Of a stretch of DNA of 64,000 nucleotides, positions 32,976 through 43,810 are shown piece after piece (position 1 is the stretch's first letter; each line of letters starts with the position of its first letter). The DNA is from Carnegiea gigantea (lineage: Eukaryota; Streptophyta; Magnoliopsida; Caryophyllales; Cactaceae), in the NCBI GenBank assembly GCA_029747015.1, contig JAKOGI010000053.1, positions 149,001-213,000 of the forward strand, read 5' to 3'. The position numbers were made by a program, and so were the translations under genes. The notes below the pieces were generated by a model, which saw only the letters and a program-made list of their open reading frames with translations, did not search any database and was not told where the DNA came from.

Positions 32976-33175
32976 ACATAACTACTCAACTTTTTGGCAA
33001 CTTTTAATAAAACTAAGCTTATATTTTTGTTTAGACTCCTTATAATGACTATACTGGTACTAGTTATCACAATCTACTACTTATATCTCAAATATTATAT
33101 TTTCCATGATTAACGGTCCATCACACTTAGCAAAATAATTAAAACTTAATTAGAGAGTTTTGACCATTACCTGAA

Positions 33176-33310
33176 CGTAGTTGGCGCTGGGCTCCGGCGT
33201 TCCTCTAGCTTCGAATTTATAGAGATTGTTAATCTCAACTCTACCTTCCTTAGATCAGACACAGCACAGATCCATTTCGTTTCCTACCTCGGACCGTAGT
33301 CACTAATCAA
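33176..33310 (-). other. GC-richer segment next to the viral promoter, origin unclear
   Basis: On the minus strand, text such as GCCGGAGCCCAGCGCCAAC followed by TTCAGGTAATGG looks like an exon end with a splice donor. It may be viral leader or captured host sequence. No protein match is claimed. Confidence 0.25.
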
Positions 33311-33404
33311 GTTTTATATATTTTTAAAGGATAGTGAGACTTTAATCAATAAATTATAATATTTAAGACATAAGATTCAATTGAATAACGTTCCTTACTG
33401 GGAA

Positions 33405-33671
33405 AACTTCTTTTATTGAAAGCTTGAAAGTAAAAATATTACAATGGAAAACTTGAAGAGGGACTTAAGCTAAGATCATTAGATATGCTTACTCATAGAG
33501 AAATAGAGGATCCCGACTTCTCTTGTGCTCAAGAATGCTTAAATGACCATATTCTTTCTCAGCACTCAACTTCTCTATTTATAGAGGGGATGAGGGTACC
33601 TAGGATGCCCTAATGGCTATAGTACATACTTAATTTTTCACATGGCTACAGTTCACACTGACGGCTACAGT
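33405..33671 (-). promoter_or_regulatory. Pararetroviral pregenomic promoter, poly(A) signal and leader start
   Basis: On the minus strand a strong TATA box CTATAAATAG (33575-33584) is followed about 160 bp downstream by AATAAA (33412-33417), the spacing expected for the terminally redundant pregenomic RNA of Caulimoviridae. Upstream of the TATA the unit GGCTAYAGT (as written on the + strand) occurs three times at about 33615, 33643 and 33663, a possible enhancer repeat, one next to TGACGGC. The arrangement supports a real viral promoter relic. Confidence 0.6.
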
Positions 33672-34026
33672 ACACTGCTTTATTTTACAAACCAGACACT
33701 TGTCAAGATAGTACAATGATGGTGCAGCCACTTTTCAGAGCTTTTAATGATGACAAAACTAGTGATCATTATTGAGATTCTGCATGCATTCATCTCCAAT
33801 TATATCATTATCTGGATAATCCTCAAAATCTTCATCAATTTGCTTAAGATGCTTTGGATCCCATTCTTCAAATAATTCAAGGAGATATTTCTTCCCTTTT
33901 TCTGATAAGAATTTTCAGCTCCCACATTAAAGAGATGATAAAAAATATCTTCTGATACAGCACCTTCCACCTTCATATAATCTTTAAACTCATTATTATA
34001 GGTGAAAGTAGTGTTTCTATAATGTA

Positions 34027-34760
34027 TTAATGTTTTTCCTTATTTGATTGATGCCTAACATTGTTGATAAATATTGAAAAATCTAATAGCCCTTGATAAA
34101 GTAGGGTCATTTGGAGATAATGAATTTGTTGGAAAACAAACACCACCAACTCCAGACCTCTCGGAAAAGTAGATTGATGTACCCCATGACTCTCAAATAT
34201 CATAGGAATAATAATGATAGAAGTCGATGCAGACAGCATACCACTCATTGAACCATTTTTCTCGGACATGAGAACTTATTTTTTATTGGATATCATAAGG
34301 ACACTGAAGGTAACTAACTTATAACTCTAGAGGAAAAATCTTTGGGTTATTAGGTAGGCAGTAGATAGTAAACCAAAACGTGATCTAATTTTTGTATAGA
34401 ATTCTAGGTTTTCAATAAGGACTTCACTAGGTTCTAGTAGGAATGACATTTTATTAAGGATTTCCTCCTTTTCTGGCAGGAGGTCGACTTTGATAATAAC
34501 CATTGGTGAGTTCTCGAGTTAAGCTGTCTGCCAGAGAGTTCTTCGATCCTGTATATGTTCAATAGAGAAGGAAAACTGGTTAAGCCATAATTGCCAACGC
34601 AGGGGTCGGCCTTGCGCTTGCATATTTAATAAATTCTTTTTCATAAAACCAAGCATTCATTTGCAATCAGTTTAAATAAGAAAAGGTTTTGGTGCTAAAA
34701 AGATTAAAAACTTTTCAATTCCCCTTATGACTGCAAGGATTTATTTTTCCATCGTGGGAT
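34027..34760 (-). pseudogene. C-terminal end of viral polymerase region, decayed
   Basis: Minus-strand text downstream of RNase H, including an 80-residue open piece at 34027-34269. No domain is recognised. No separate transactivator gene could be identified between RNase H and the promoter, so either it was never present or it is lost. Confidence 0.3.
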
Positions 34761-34767
34761 AGTTGCA

Positions 34768-35700
34768 TTATGCTTTATTAAAACTTCCACTGTAATATTT
34801 GCAGAGTTTTTCTCCTTCTTTGATTTTGAGTACAGCACTCCAGTGCTCATTGTTAGCATCTGTTTCAAGAACTAGATCATTGCCTTCATTAGGAAAGTTA
34901 AGAACAGGAAGATTTTTACACATCTTTTTGAAGTATTGAATAATTTTTGTATCATTAGTGGTCAACTTACTTCTTTCTTGAATTTCTGCTGCAATGACTT
35001 TCTTAATTTAGTTAAATCTTTAATGAAGTCTGAAGCATAGGTAAGGCATCCAAGAAATCTTTCTAGTTGCTTCCTATCTTTAATTTTTTCAGGAAAATTT
35101 TATATTTTTTCTGGAATAGATTTTTGTAGAATAATTTGTCCAGCTTTTATCTATAAACCTAAGAACTCAATTTCTTGTTCAGCATAAATGCACTTGTTTT
35201 TATCAAGTATAATGCCATGATCAATGCATCTCTGGGTGACAACTAAAACGTTATCTTTGTGCTATTCTATGGTTTTGGAAAAGACAAGGATATCATCAAT
35301 ATAAACTAAACAATAATGATTAAGATCTTTGAAGATATTATCTATTCTTCTTTGAAATATTTGAGGTGCATTCTTAAGACCAAATGGCATTACTATCCAT
35401 TAATAATGTCCTTGTGGTGCACTAAATGCAGTTAAAGGAATACTTTCCTCATCCATTTCAATATGCCAATAACTGTGTTTGCAATCCGTTTTTGAGAACC
35501 AAGATGCTCCTTGAATTCTATTGAAAGGGACATTTTTGTTAGGAATATAATAGCCATCGAAAATAGTATTATCATTAAGCTTTTTATAATTGACCACCAT
35601 TCTTGCACTTCCTCTTTTTTCTTCCGCATGATTTCTTACCATGAAAGCGGGACTGCTTGTGAGGACTCTTACTGTTCCTAATTAATCCTTTATCCAGGAG
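34768..35700 (-). pseudogene. Endogenous pararetrovirus reverse transcriptase and RNase H, broken
   Basis: The minus-strand piece 35642-35400 carries the RT fingers/palm region typical of Caulimoviridae (RMVVNYKKLND and IPLTAFSAPQGHY). The catalytic box reads YIDD at 35292-35303. The RNase H start (LETDANNEHWSAVL) lies near 34840-34880. Stops and frame changes separate the pieces (for example after 35400 and between 35290 and 34965). In a live virus the enzyme copies pregenomic RNA into circular DNA. This copy is a relic. No restored sequence is given. Confidence 0.8.
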
Positions 35701-36470
35701 TTCTTTAATTTATTGATCAAATTCTTGGATATCCTGGTGTTTATACATCATTTGTTTGACTCGAGTAATAGTGTTGGTTTTTAATAAAGTAATTTTAGGA
35801 AAAGTTTTATCTTTGTCCCAAAACTTTAATGGATCATTAGAGTAGAGTTCTTTATACAATTTTTCTTCTTGTTCTATAATTTGTTTCTTAATAGATAGCT
35901 CAAGCAATGAAATTATCAGTGCTATTTCTCGTTGTGTAGGTATTACCTTCTCACCACGCTGGCTGCATGTAAACTCAATTTTTTGACGAGCGTAAGCCTT
36001 GCTCAATTTTTCAATAGGAATTGAGTGACCATTTATTGTGAATATTATCTAGTTTACTGTTTGGGTGCATGGAGAATATAATTTTTGAAAATTATTTTCA
36101 ATAATCATATCATGAGAGGGTTGATCAGTAGCCCATAGAACTGGTATAATACATTGGACTCCTCCTAATTCTATGGACAACTCTTCTATTGCCTCAGTGT
36201 GGCTGATAGTGCTATTATCAGCTATCCTTACTTGTAAAGAATTTTTAGCTCTTTTTCACATAAACTCTGGAAATAATGATCTTTTCCCAAAGCATACAGA
36301 ACAACCACTGTCTATGTAGGTAAACAATTCATATTTATTATATCCCTCCAAACATATTTTTATTAGGATATAAATACTATTAGAATTTATATTGGTAGCC
36401 TCATAGTATATTTTCATAGTCATATTTTTGACTAATTTATCCTCATAGATTGGTTCACTAACAGTTTTAG
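35701..36470 (-). pseudogene. Endogenous pararetrovirus aspartic protease region, broken
   Basis: On the minus strand a DSG active-site triplet lies at 36304-36312, followed by degenerate protease text and, at 36006-35710, the linker into RT. In Caulimoviridae the protease precedes RT, and the order here agrees. Stops interrupt the region at about 36050 and 36240. Confidence 0.6.
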
Positions 36471-36472
36471 TT

Positions 36473-36880
36473 TTATACGCAAATAACCTTTCTATCTAGA
36501 CCCATAATTTGATCTATACTTGGTGTTACAGCTTCAAAATTCATTCTACTCATTTCACTAATCATACTAATTGCGTCATCTTCTTTAAGCTGTTCTTTAG
36601 CTGATAAAGATCCCTCTTCCCTTTCTGATATTGGACTCATACTTCTTAATAACTGGGGTTTAATGGTGATTTTTCCCTCTTCATCAATTTTTATCACATT
36701 TTTCTTATTGATCTTTATGGGGTTGATAAAACTAGATATCCATGAATGATCTATGTTTATGTCTAGAGGATTGGGCTTGATTCTCTAGATCGTTTGCATG
36801 GGGATAGGACTTTCAAATTTCTCTGCTTCTATCATTGTTACCTTAGTCTTTGGGTCTATTATATTATCTAATTTATAGAT
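36473..36880 (-). pseudogene. Viral polyprotein linker between movement and protease regions
   Basis: An acidic, Ser/Glu-rich open piece (36697-36473) with no recognised domain, bounded by stops. Its position fits a spacer or the start of the Pol ORF. Confidence 0.35.
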
Positions 36881-36886
36881 AATTTT

Positions 36887-37279
36887 TCAGAATATCCTTA
36901 AAGGATATCCCCCTCTCTTCATATCCATTCCAACTATTTTTATCTTAAGGGATAAGAAGTTTTTAGCAGATTCATCTTTTAGACTTACATAATATCTTGA
37001 TTGGCAATTAATTCCTACTGACCCATTAAATAAGTTGGTTTTTATCCCTATGATAATTTGATTATTAAATTTGGTATACTTAATATCACAGAGTAAAGCA
37101 TAGAGATCAATATCTTTATCATAACATTGTAATGGAGTGATTTGGACTTGGATACTTCTGACATAGATATACCTATACTTTCTATCTTTGTTATGCTTAA
37201 GGATATTTTTCCAATTAATAAGATTAACTTCTCCAACGTCATACTCACAATCCTTTATCTCCAGATCTCCTTTCATCAT
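36887..37279 (-). pseudogene. Endogenous pararetrovirus movement-protein region
   Basis: A 130-residue open piece on the minus strand with the conserved core of Caulimoviridae movement proteins (30K superfamily), seen as YIYVRSIQVQITPL, DIDLYALLCD and NQIIIGIKTNLFNG. It lacks the N- and C-terminal parts of an intact protein, and a frame change separates it from the coat region at 37342. Movement proteins enlarge plasmodesmata for cell-to-cell spread. Notably it follows the coat region on the same strand, an order I associate with cavemo- and solendoviruses. Confidence 0.7.
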
Positions 37280-37341
37280 TTCACATACATATTTGCTTTT
37301 TAGTTGAAAGATGGATTTTTTTTAAATCATATCTTTTTGGA

Positions 37342-38534
37342 TTATGGAAAAACCCAATCTCCTTTGACTTCCTCATGGTCATTGTCTACAACAAACTCTT
37401 CTCCTTGAAGGTCACCAAGGTTGACAGAGCTACTCTCCATCATATAACTTGTTTCTTCATAATCACTTTCTTCATATTTATTGTCTAATATAATTTCAAC
37501 AATTCCTTTATTCTTGCTTAAGGTTAGGTCTGAAGCCTCATCTTCACTAAGCTCAACGTAATTTAAGCTTCCCAAAGTTTCAATAAGCTTGTTATTCTTC
37601 CTATTTTTGTATTCATTAGTATAATGTCTTACTTCTCCGCAGGCCCAACATTTGCAATTATTTTTTCCTGCCGGACAATAAGCCGCTTTCCAAAAAAATT
37701 TACATTTTTTAGGACTAGGTTTGTTATAATATTTTCTTTTGTATTTCTCTCCCATTTGCTTATTAAATCTTTTTTTCTTATAAAATTTTCTTTTTTGTCT
37801 TCTCTCAGATTCTTTTCCCCATTGGTGTGGTGAATCCCAACAAGTGAGGAGTTGCTTCTTAATTTTCTTTTGCATTTGGAGATCAAGACATTGATCATTG
37901 ACCCGTTTTCTTAGATAGGGGATTCTAAAGCTAAGGGTATCAATGACATCTACTCGTTCCAGATATACAATGTATTTTTCATTGATTATAAAATTTATAG
38001 GATATGATAGTTTGTCATAAAACATACCAAGATTGGTTTCATTGTGTCCAATTTTGTAATAATATTTACTGAATTCATCAATATAATTTTTCAGATATCT
38101 CATATCCCATAATTCTATGTTATTAATCTTTCTTTGCCATACTCTTGCTTTTCTTCGGAATTAAGTTTAGCTCCAATGAACTCGATTTCAATTTCTTTAC
38201 ATAAATTTTTAAACATTGCAGCTGGTGTCTCCATCATTCTTAAGTTATTTTTACCTTCTTTAGTTAGTGAATCATACCAGTCAGCTACGGTACCAGAAAC
38301 ACTATGTTCAGTGTAATTTAAGAAATTGGCAGCAGTCCATGTAGTATTTAAGTTTAAGATACTATTCATACCTCTTTTCCAATAATTAAATATTTCTTCT
38401 CTATTACGGGCTCCATCAATGTTTAAGATATACCCTGTTTGACTAATTAGAGTAAGGCTAATTTCTTCAAAAGTTGTGGCTTTCTTTGGGACAAACACAA
38501 AGGAAAAAATTGTTTGTACGTCCTGCTGAAACAT
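37342..38534 (-). pseudogene. Endogenous pararetrovirus coat-protein region
   Basis: Two open pieces (38534-38115 and 38103-37342) in sequence. The first holds capsid-like text with WTAANFLNYT; the second a long Lys/Arg-rich stretch, then a CCHC-type knuckle at about 37610-37656 (CWACGEVRHYTNEY) in which the last Cys has become Tyr, then an acidic tail. A basic stretch, knuckle and acidic tail are the standard coat-protein layout of Caulimoviridae. The knuckle change and the break at 38104-38114 make it non-functional. Confidence 0.75.
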
Positions 38535-38699
38535 ATCTAGGTCTTAAGAAATGAGTATTTTCTCTAGACGGTTCACCAAAGTCTTCAGGTTTAGGAATGG
38601 CATTTTTAACGAGATTGGTCTTATTTCATAAGTCGATTTCTTCTCCGATTTCATTAATCAAATCTTCAGCAGCTATTTTACCATATTTTTTATCCAGTT

Positions 38700-39291
38700 T
38701 TCTTCTAATTTTTTTTCAAGGTAATGCATTAAGGTCTTTTAATTTAATCAGATTCATCTGCTGATATATCTCTTCTTCTAATTGGACATTATTGGCCTCT
38801 TCATTATCATCAGATAAAATGTGATGTTTATCACTAATTGCACTCATTGTTTTGTTTAATTCTTCCGAATTTTCTCCTTTCTCAAACATTTTTTGTAGTT
38901 CTTCAGGAGTATACTGTTTATACTCCATCTTCTTTCTTTCTTTTCAGTCGATTTTTCACCACATTTTTTGCGTACTTCTTTTAGGATTTTTATCTCATGC
39001 AAAGGAAATGGAATCTTGTTTTTTGGGTTTTGAAAAGGATATTTATGTTGAAAAGGAGTACTAATACTGGGAGTAGCTTTTTCGCTATGCCTAACTTCGT
39101 TAATAAGAGACAACCGTTAACTGATTGTTAATCTCGTTGAGCTCAGTCTTAATTTTAGCTAATTCTACTCTTAATTTTAAAAATATATCAGTGATATAGT
39201 TTAATTGCGGTGCTACTAGAGAAAGACCTTCTGGTAAGTGAATAATATGTGAATAATTAGGACAAGGACAAGCAGGTGATGATTCAACCAT
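38700..39291 (-). pseudogene. N-terminal part of viral ORF1, broken
   Basis: Minus-strand open pieces at 39291-39100, 39113-38856 and 38928-38716. The first contains a heptad-like stretch (FLKLRVELAKIKTELNEINN) suited to a coiled coil; the others are charged and acidic. They lie between the primer site and the coat region, as expected for the N-terminus of the first polyprotein. Frames change twice, so the start is uncertain; the ATG at 39289-39291 is the best candidate. Confidence 0.5.
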
Positions 39292-39363
39292 TAATCACAG
39301 CTAATCATAGTTAATTAGCTAAACTAATTATTAATTAGCTTAATAATTTTAATTATTTTTTGT

Positions 39364-39382
39364 CATGTGGCTTTGATACGAG
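39364..39382 (-). promoter_or_regulatory. Degenerate tRNA-iMet primer site of the pararetrovirus
   Basis: On the minus strand CGTATCAAAGCCACAT resembles the initiator-tRNA-Met complement (TGGTATCAGAGCC) with several changes. It lies about 75 bp before the first viral ATG, as in Caulimoviridae leaders. Confidence 0.5.
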
Positions 39383-39439
39383 ATGAAAGAGGACAACAAG
39401 TACTACTAGTGAGCAAAATACCACATACACAATTTTAGG

Positions 39440-39625
39440 TTTTTCGAAAGTAAGTTTTTAAGAATTTGGGTTAAAATGCAAATATGAAAAGTTTAAGGGC
39501 TAAAAAGAAAACATAAATAGTAAACGGTCCCCTTAAAATAGTTTCCATAGAATGTTGTCCTTTTTAAATATATTCTAATAATATGGTCCCCTAGTTATAA
39601 TTTTCACACAAAGTGGGGTACCTGA
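39440..39625 (-). repeat. Terminal inverted repeat, right copy
   Basis: Inverted partner of 32785-32975, just outside the viral primer site and ending 10 bp before TGCCT (39636-39640). Confidence 0.6.
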
Positions 39626-39635
39626 CAGTGATTTT

Positions 39636-41240
39636 TGCCTTCTGTGAAAGTTATATCTATAGCAGACAATATTATTTTAGTTCATTACCAGGTGAAATAT
39701 TATGAAAGAAGCTTTATTTGCCCTCGTGTCATGATGAAGATTGGCACCTGCAACATCCATGATGCTATTCATTAGACTGTTATGGAAGCTACTTTAAATA
39801 ATCTAGGAATTCTTGAGAAGTTTACCAAACTTGTTATCGCCTACATCTCTTCTCCAACATATTATGTGAATGTAAATAGGATGCCATATGATTTCTTTAC
39901 TGGGGCTAGGTCTTTAAGATAAGGGTATCCTATGTCTCCTTATCTCTTTGTTTTTTGTATGGAAGTACTCTCAAGAGGTTAGCTTTTGTTGTAAAAAAAA
40001 GAGACTTCAAATTTCACCCTCAGTGTGCGACCAAGTTGTGTCGTCTTGCTTTTTGCAGATGATTTATTATTTTTTCTTTAGGGATGATTTACCTTTAGTT
40101 CAGGTCCTTTGGGACTAATTCCAATATTTCTTAAGCATGTCAGGATTATATGCCAATCCTGATAAAATTGAAATTTATGTTGGTGGATGTTTAGTTTGAT
40201 GTGCAACCTAATATACTTTTTCTCATTGGCTTTGTCAAAGGTTCCTTTTCATTTAGGTACCTAGCTATGCTTGCCTCTCTTCACTAAAAGGCTTGCTCAT
40301 CAAGAATGTCAACCCCACATTAATAAAGTAAACAAAAGATTGGCTCTTGGAGTGCAAAATAAATTTATCATACTAGAAGGAGGGTACTGATTCAATATGT
40401 CTTGGCTGGTATCATTAGTTTTTGGTGTTTTGTTTTTGTGTTGTCTAGGTAGACTGTTTGTATGATTGAGAGCATGTGTAGGAGATTTCTATGCAGTTGA
40501 CTCTCTTATTTTAAGAAAATGGCTTTGACAAGTTAGTATTAGATTTATCCATCTTTGGCAAGTGGTGGTCTAAGTTTCAAAGAAATTTTGGCTTGGAAAA
40601 AGAAGTTTTGCATGAGGTGGTTTTGGAAACTATGTGTGAGGGCTCAGTTTTCACAAAGTGGGCTAAAAATTATATGTTGAAGGGCGGTGATAGGTTTTGC
40701 TCTCAAGCTCACCCTTGAAATGCATGGAGAAGGAGGATGATTTTGTCCCTTAGGGATGAACTTACACAATGTTGGTAGTCTGGAGGTGAGCAAAAAGTGG
40801 TTCTAGGAATTCTATGAGAGTAAGTTTCACATAAATAAGTGCCATAAGCTGATTTCAGGTGTACGGAGTCATGTTTCTTAGTGGAAAGTAATTTGGAAAG
40901 CCTAGGGAATGGAGTAGACGTCAATTTTGTATGCTAGTTAGTTGCGCAGAACATATTGGTGGTTGGAGAATTGCTGTTTAAGAGAGTTATTGTAATTCAT
41001 TATGATTGTATCTTCTGGTCAGTAGCTAAGGGAGATTGTTGCAATCATCTTTTCTGTACTTGCCTAGTGACAAATAAGATTTTGAAGGAAATCTTGACTT
41101 GGTCTAGACGACCTATAAAATGTTGGTCCTCTAGGCATGAACTATGTTGGCATGCTAATTAGTGCAGCGGGCTTCTTAGCTAAGCAAATGGAGGCGAACA
41201 ATTTTCATTGCAATAGTTTATGAGGTTAGGGCATAAAGGA
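39636..41240 (+). pseudogene. LINE ORF2 fragment: RT and C-terminal region
   Basis: Resumes the LINE RT from 32767. ISIADNIILVHYQVKYYERS and CPRVMMKIGTCNIHDAIH correspond to the RT domain containing the first catalytic Asp (family KxDxxKAYD; here altered). GARSLR-stop-GYPMSPYLFVFCMEVLSRG corresponds to the GxxQGxPLSP block. The catalytic box reads FADD at 40052-40063. Text from 40300 to 41230 follows the LINE thumb and C-terminal zinc-RVT pattern (CLVTNKILKEILTWSRR). Stops are frequent. The endonuclease domain is not visible in the window, so it is a 5'-truncated, dead copy. Confidence 0.75.
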
Positions 41241-42290
41241 TATTCAAGAAATTTTAGAATAAATCATAAGTTGGGATAGGATAATCTGATACATATCAGA
41301 ACCCACTTGGCCTTGCGCCAAAATAAGGAGATGACCCCGTCTACCCAAAAAGTCACTTGACACCAAAGTACAACACATAAGTTTACTTTATCATGATATT
41401 GCACCTAGCAAACGGGTTCAAAAGTTGATGATTTATAACTCATTGAAAAGATGCTCGAGTTTACTATTCAGATATGTAAATATTTTCACTTATTGTTAAC
41501 ATTTTAATCACCTAAAGTGGCAAACTCTTTAGATGCGCCATCGCAAATTTTTATTAGTAAATTTGCTAAATTTGGGTAAAGTTTGGCTCCTACCTAATGA
41601 TTCCCAATTGATATAGGTTCAAGTTTTCTTAATTTCCTAAGATTTTGATTTTAGCTCCATGTGCTAAAAATTGGCATTAGATTTCATTTGAAAGATAAAA
41701 GACCAAAATTAAAAGGAGTGTGCATTATATTCGAATTGAAAAGGAAATGCCAAAATTAAAAGAAGTGCGCATAAAATCTACTTTTAGCTCTATTTGAAGA
41801 GAATACAAATGTAATCTTTGGCATTTCCTCTTATGAATGAATCTGCACCCATTAAGGAAGAGGCCGCAAGTGGCGGCCGCCCCATTGGTGAGTACAACTC
41901 TCTAGAAGTTTCCTTAAAGATGGGAAAGAAATCCTGAAGATTACAACTCATGTCATTTATCATTATACTTGACCTTTTAATTTATTTCTTAGGATATTTT
42001 GTAGGGCTCTCATTGGTCCACTTAGCCTAGTAATGTGTCAACTTATTCCCTTATTTCGGGTGTTTATAGACCCATTTTCCTTAATGTAAAGACATATTTG
42101 ATTGAATGAATTGAAGGGCTAGGGGGCCATTTCCTCTCTCAATAATTTCTTAATCTTTATCTTTAGTTTAGAGTTTTTCCTTGAAAATTTCTCTTTTGGT
42201 GGCTCGATGCCTTATCAAGGATGATCAAACACTTTTTTTATGATTACTAATTATGTTGTATGATTTATATTTATTTGGACAATGTAAGAT
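41241..42290. other. Non-coding, possibly decayed LTR
   Basis: No gene. 41590-42230 has LTR-like features such as AAGGGCTAGGGGGCCATTTCCTC (about 42113-42135) and a downstream T-rich leader, reminiscent of gypsy LTR 3' regions, but no partner copy or target duplication is present in the window. GGCCGC-AAGTG-GCGGCC near 41860-41876 forms a GC-rich hairpin. Confidence 0.3.
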
Positions 42291-42527
42291 TGTTAGAATT
42301 TAATTATTTCTATTTTTATGTTGTATAATATTTCTAGGATACTCCTTTTCATTATTGAAAAAAGGAGTTCATTTGTACGATAGTGAGAGAGAGAAAAAAA
42401 AGAGAGAGAGAAAGAAATAGAAATTAAAGCAGAATTTACTTTTCTTTTCTTTTTGAAATCCCTTCTCTTAATATTTATTTAGTATCTATTGGAGAGTTAA
42501 TAATTTTATATTACTCTCATACGGACA
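42291..42527 (+). repeat. 5' LTR of gypsy element
   Basis: 237 bp, TG...CA. Its last 34 bases recur at 46991-47024. A GA-rich tract sits at 42384-42420. Confidence 0.6.
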
Positions 42528-42530
42528 AGA

Positions 42531-42543
42531 TGGTATCAGAGCG
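42531..42543 (+). promoter_or_regulatory. tRNA-iMet primer binding site of gypsy element
   Basis: TGGTATCAGAGCG lies three bases after the LTR. Confidence 0.85.
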
Positions 42544-42639
42544 TTTTGATCCTACCTATATAAGGTTAACACTAGAAGTGATTATAAGGAGACAAGTGAC
42601 CTCTTTTCTATCCTTAACGTTCACCAAAGACCCTCAAGA

Positions 42640-43810
42640 AGAACCAAAAATGTTGATTCCGTTACAATGGAACATGACCCTTATGTGGTCAATTTAGCTA
42701 GACAAATTGTCAATCTTTCAAAACAAATGGAAAAAGTCTTGACTTGGATTGAGGATCAATTTCATGATGATTACGGTACAAAAAGAGACAATTAAGAGCA
42801 CTACGAGTCCTAATAATAAAAAGAAACCTCCACATATGGAGAAGGAAGAGAGAAGCCTAGATTGCTAAAGGTTGAAGCTAAAGTAGACATACCATCTTAC
42901 GATGGGTCTATTGGCGCTAAGAGACTTGATTCTCGAATTAACCAATCAGAAACCTATTTTACCTTATATGAGACAAGGTCTCATTTAGAGACTGAAAATG
43001 ACAATCATGCCTTAGCATGGCATAGTTCATATTTACGAACTCATAAAAAAGAAGTAACTTAGGATATTTTTCTATATCTAATTCGAAAAGAGTTTTATAT
43101 AATGGACTATCTAAACAATCGATGGAGGTAGTGGCACAACTTACATAAAATGTGAGATGAATCCATGCAAGAGTATACCACTGAGTTCAGATGTTTGATT
43201 ATGGCACAAGAGATTTCAATGGATTCCCAAGAGACATTCATGAAGTACACCTCAAGATTATTACCACATGTAAACACTAAGACGTCAATTTATAATCCCA
43301 ATAGTTTGTCTGGCATAGGCACAATAGCCATGACAATTAAAAAGAAAAATGGTCATGGAAATCGCTACATGGGCTAGGGTTGGGCTCATCAAAACAAAAG
43401 AATTTTAATAACACAAGACAATTAAAAAGAAAAATGGTCATTAATAAATCACTAGATGGGCTAGGGTTAGGCTCATCAAAACAAAAGAATTTTAAAAAGA
43501 TTACATCAACCTCCTCCTCATCAACAATACTTAGTGCGAAAAGGTACTGTGACCATTGCAAGATCGAAGGTCATCCTAAAGATAAATGCTAGAAGCTGCA
43601 CCTAGAGTTGATCCTGAAGAAAATACGAAAGGGTAAGATGGTAGCAACAACAATTAGTGATAATGAACCTACGATAATCAATCAAGAGGAAAGAGAAGAC
43701 CCAAGCCTATCACTGATGGAAATACCAAAGAGTGTAGGTCCAAAAGTAGTAACCCAACCTAATAAACGAGAAGGATTATTTGAAAATTCAAGCAAAACAG
43801 GAGGTGACTA
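42640..43810 (+). pseudogene. Gypsy gag, broken
   Basis: VEAKVDIPSYDGSIGAKRLD (from 42868) and SMQEYTTEFRCLIMAQEISM (from 43159) match the retrotransposon gag domain. A zinc knuckle YCDHCKIEGHPKDKC lies at about 43545-43590. Between them a segment of about 70 bp is repeated twice (ACACAAGACAATTAAAAAGAAAAATGGTCA and WARVGLIKTKEF-like text at 43335-43400 and 43412-43490), a local tandem duplication. Stops are present every 50-100 codons. Confidence 0.65.

Larger units (their letters stand above)
32768..39635 (-). mobile_element. 6.9-kb insertion carrying an endogenous pararetrovirus, with inverted ends and 5-bp TSD
   Basis: The insertion splits a LINE reading frame: TGCCT lies at 32763-32767 and 39636-39640, and removing the insert plus one TGCCT restores an in-frame, gap-free LINE RT motif. 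Its ends share an imperfect inverted repeat of about 190 bp (32785-32975 against 39440-39625; both include GGTACCC, then CTAGGGG, then TTAGAAT in order). Between them, on the minus strand, are pararetroviral coat, movement, protease and RT/RNase H regions, a TATA/poly(A) promoter unit and a primer site. All coding parts are broken by stops and frameshifts. Pararetroviruses encode no integrase, so neat duplicated ends are unexpected. The virus may have been captured in a pre-existing TIR element. Confidence 0.65.

Noticed and set aside
34027..39291. Assignment to badnavirus-like order
   Set aside because: The coat region lies before the movement region, opposite to badnaviruses.
32785..39625. 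Treating the ends of the pararetroviral insert as LTRs
   Set aside because: The two end repeats are inverted, not direct, so LTRs are excluded.
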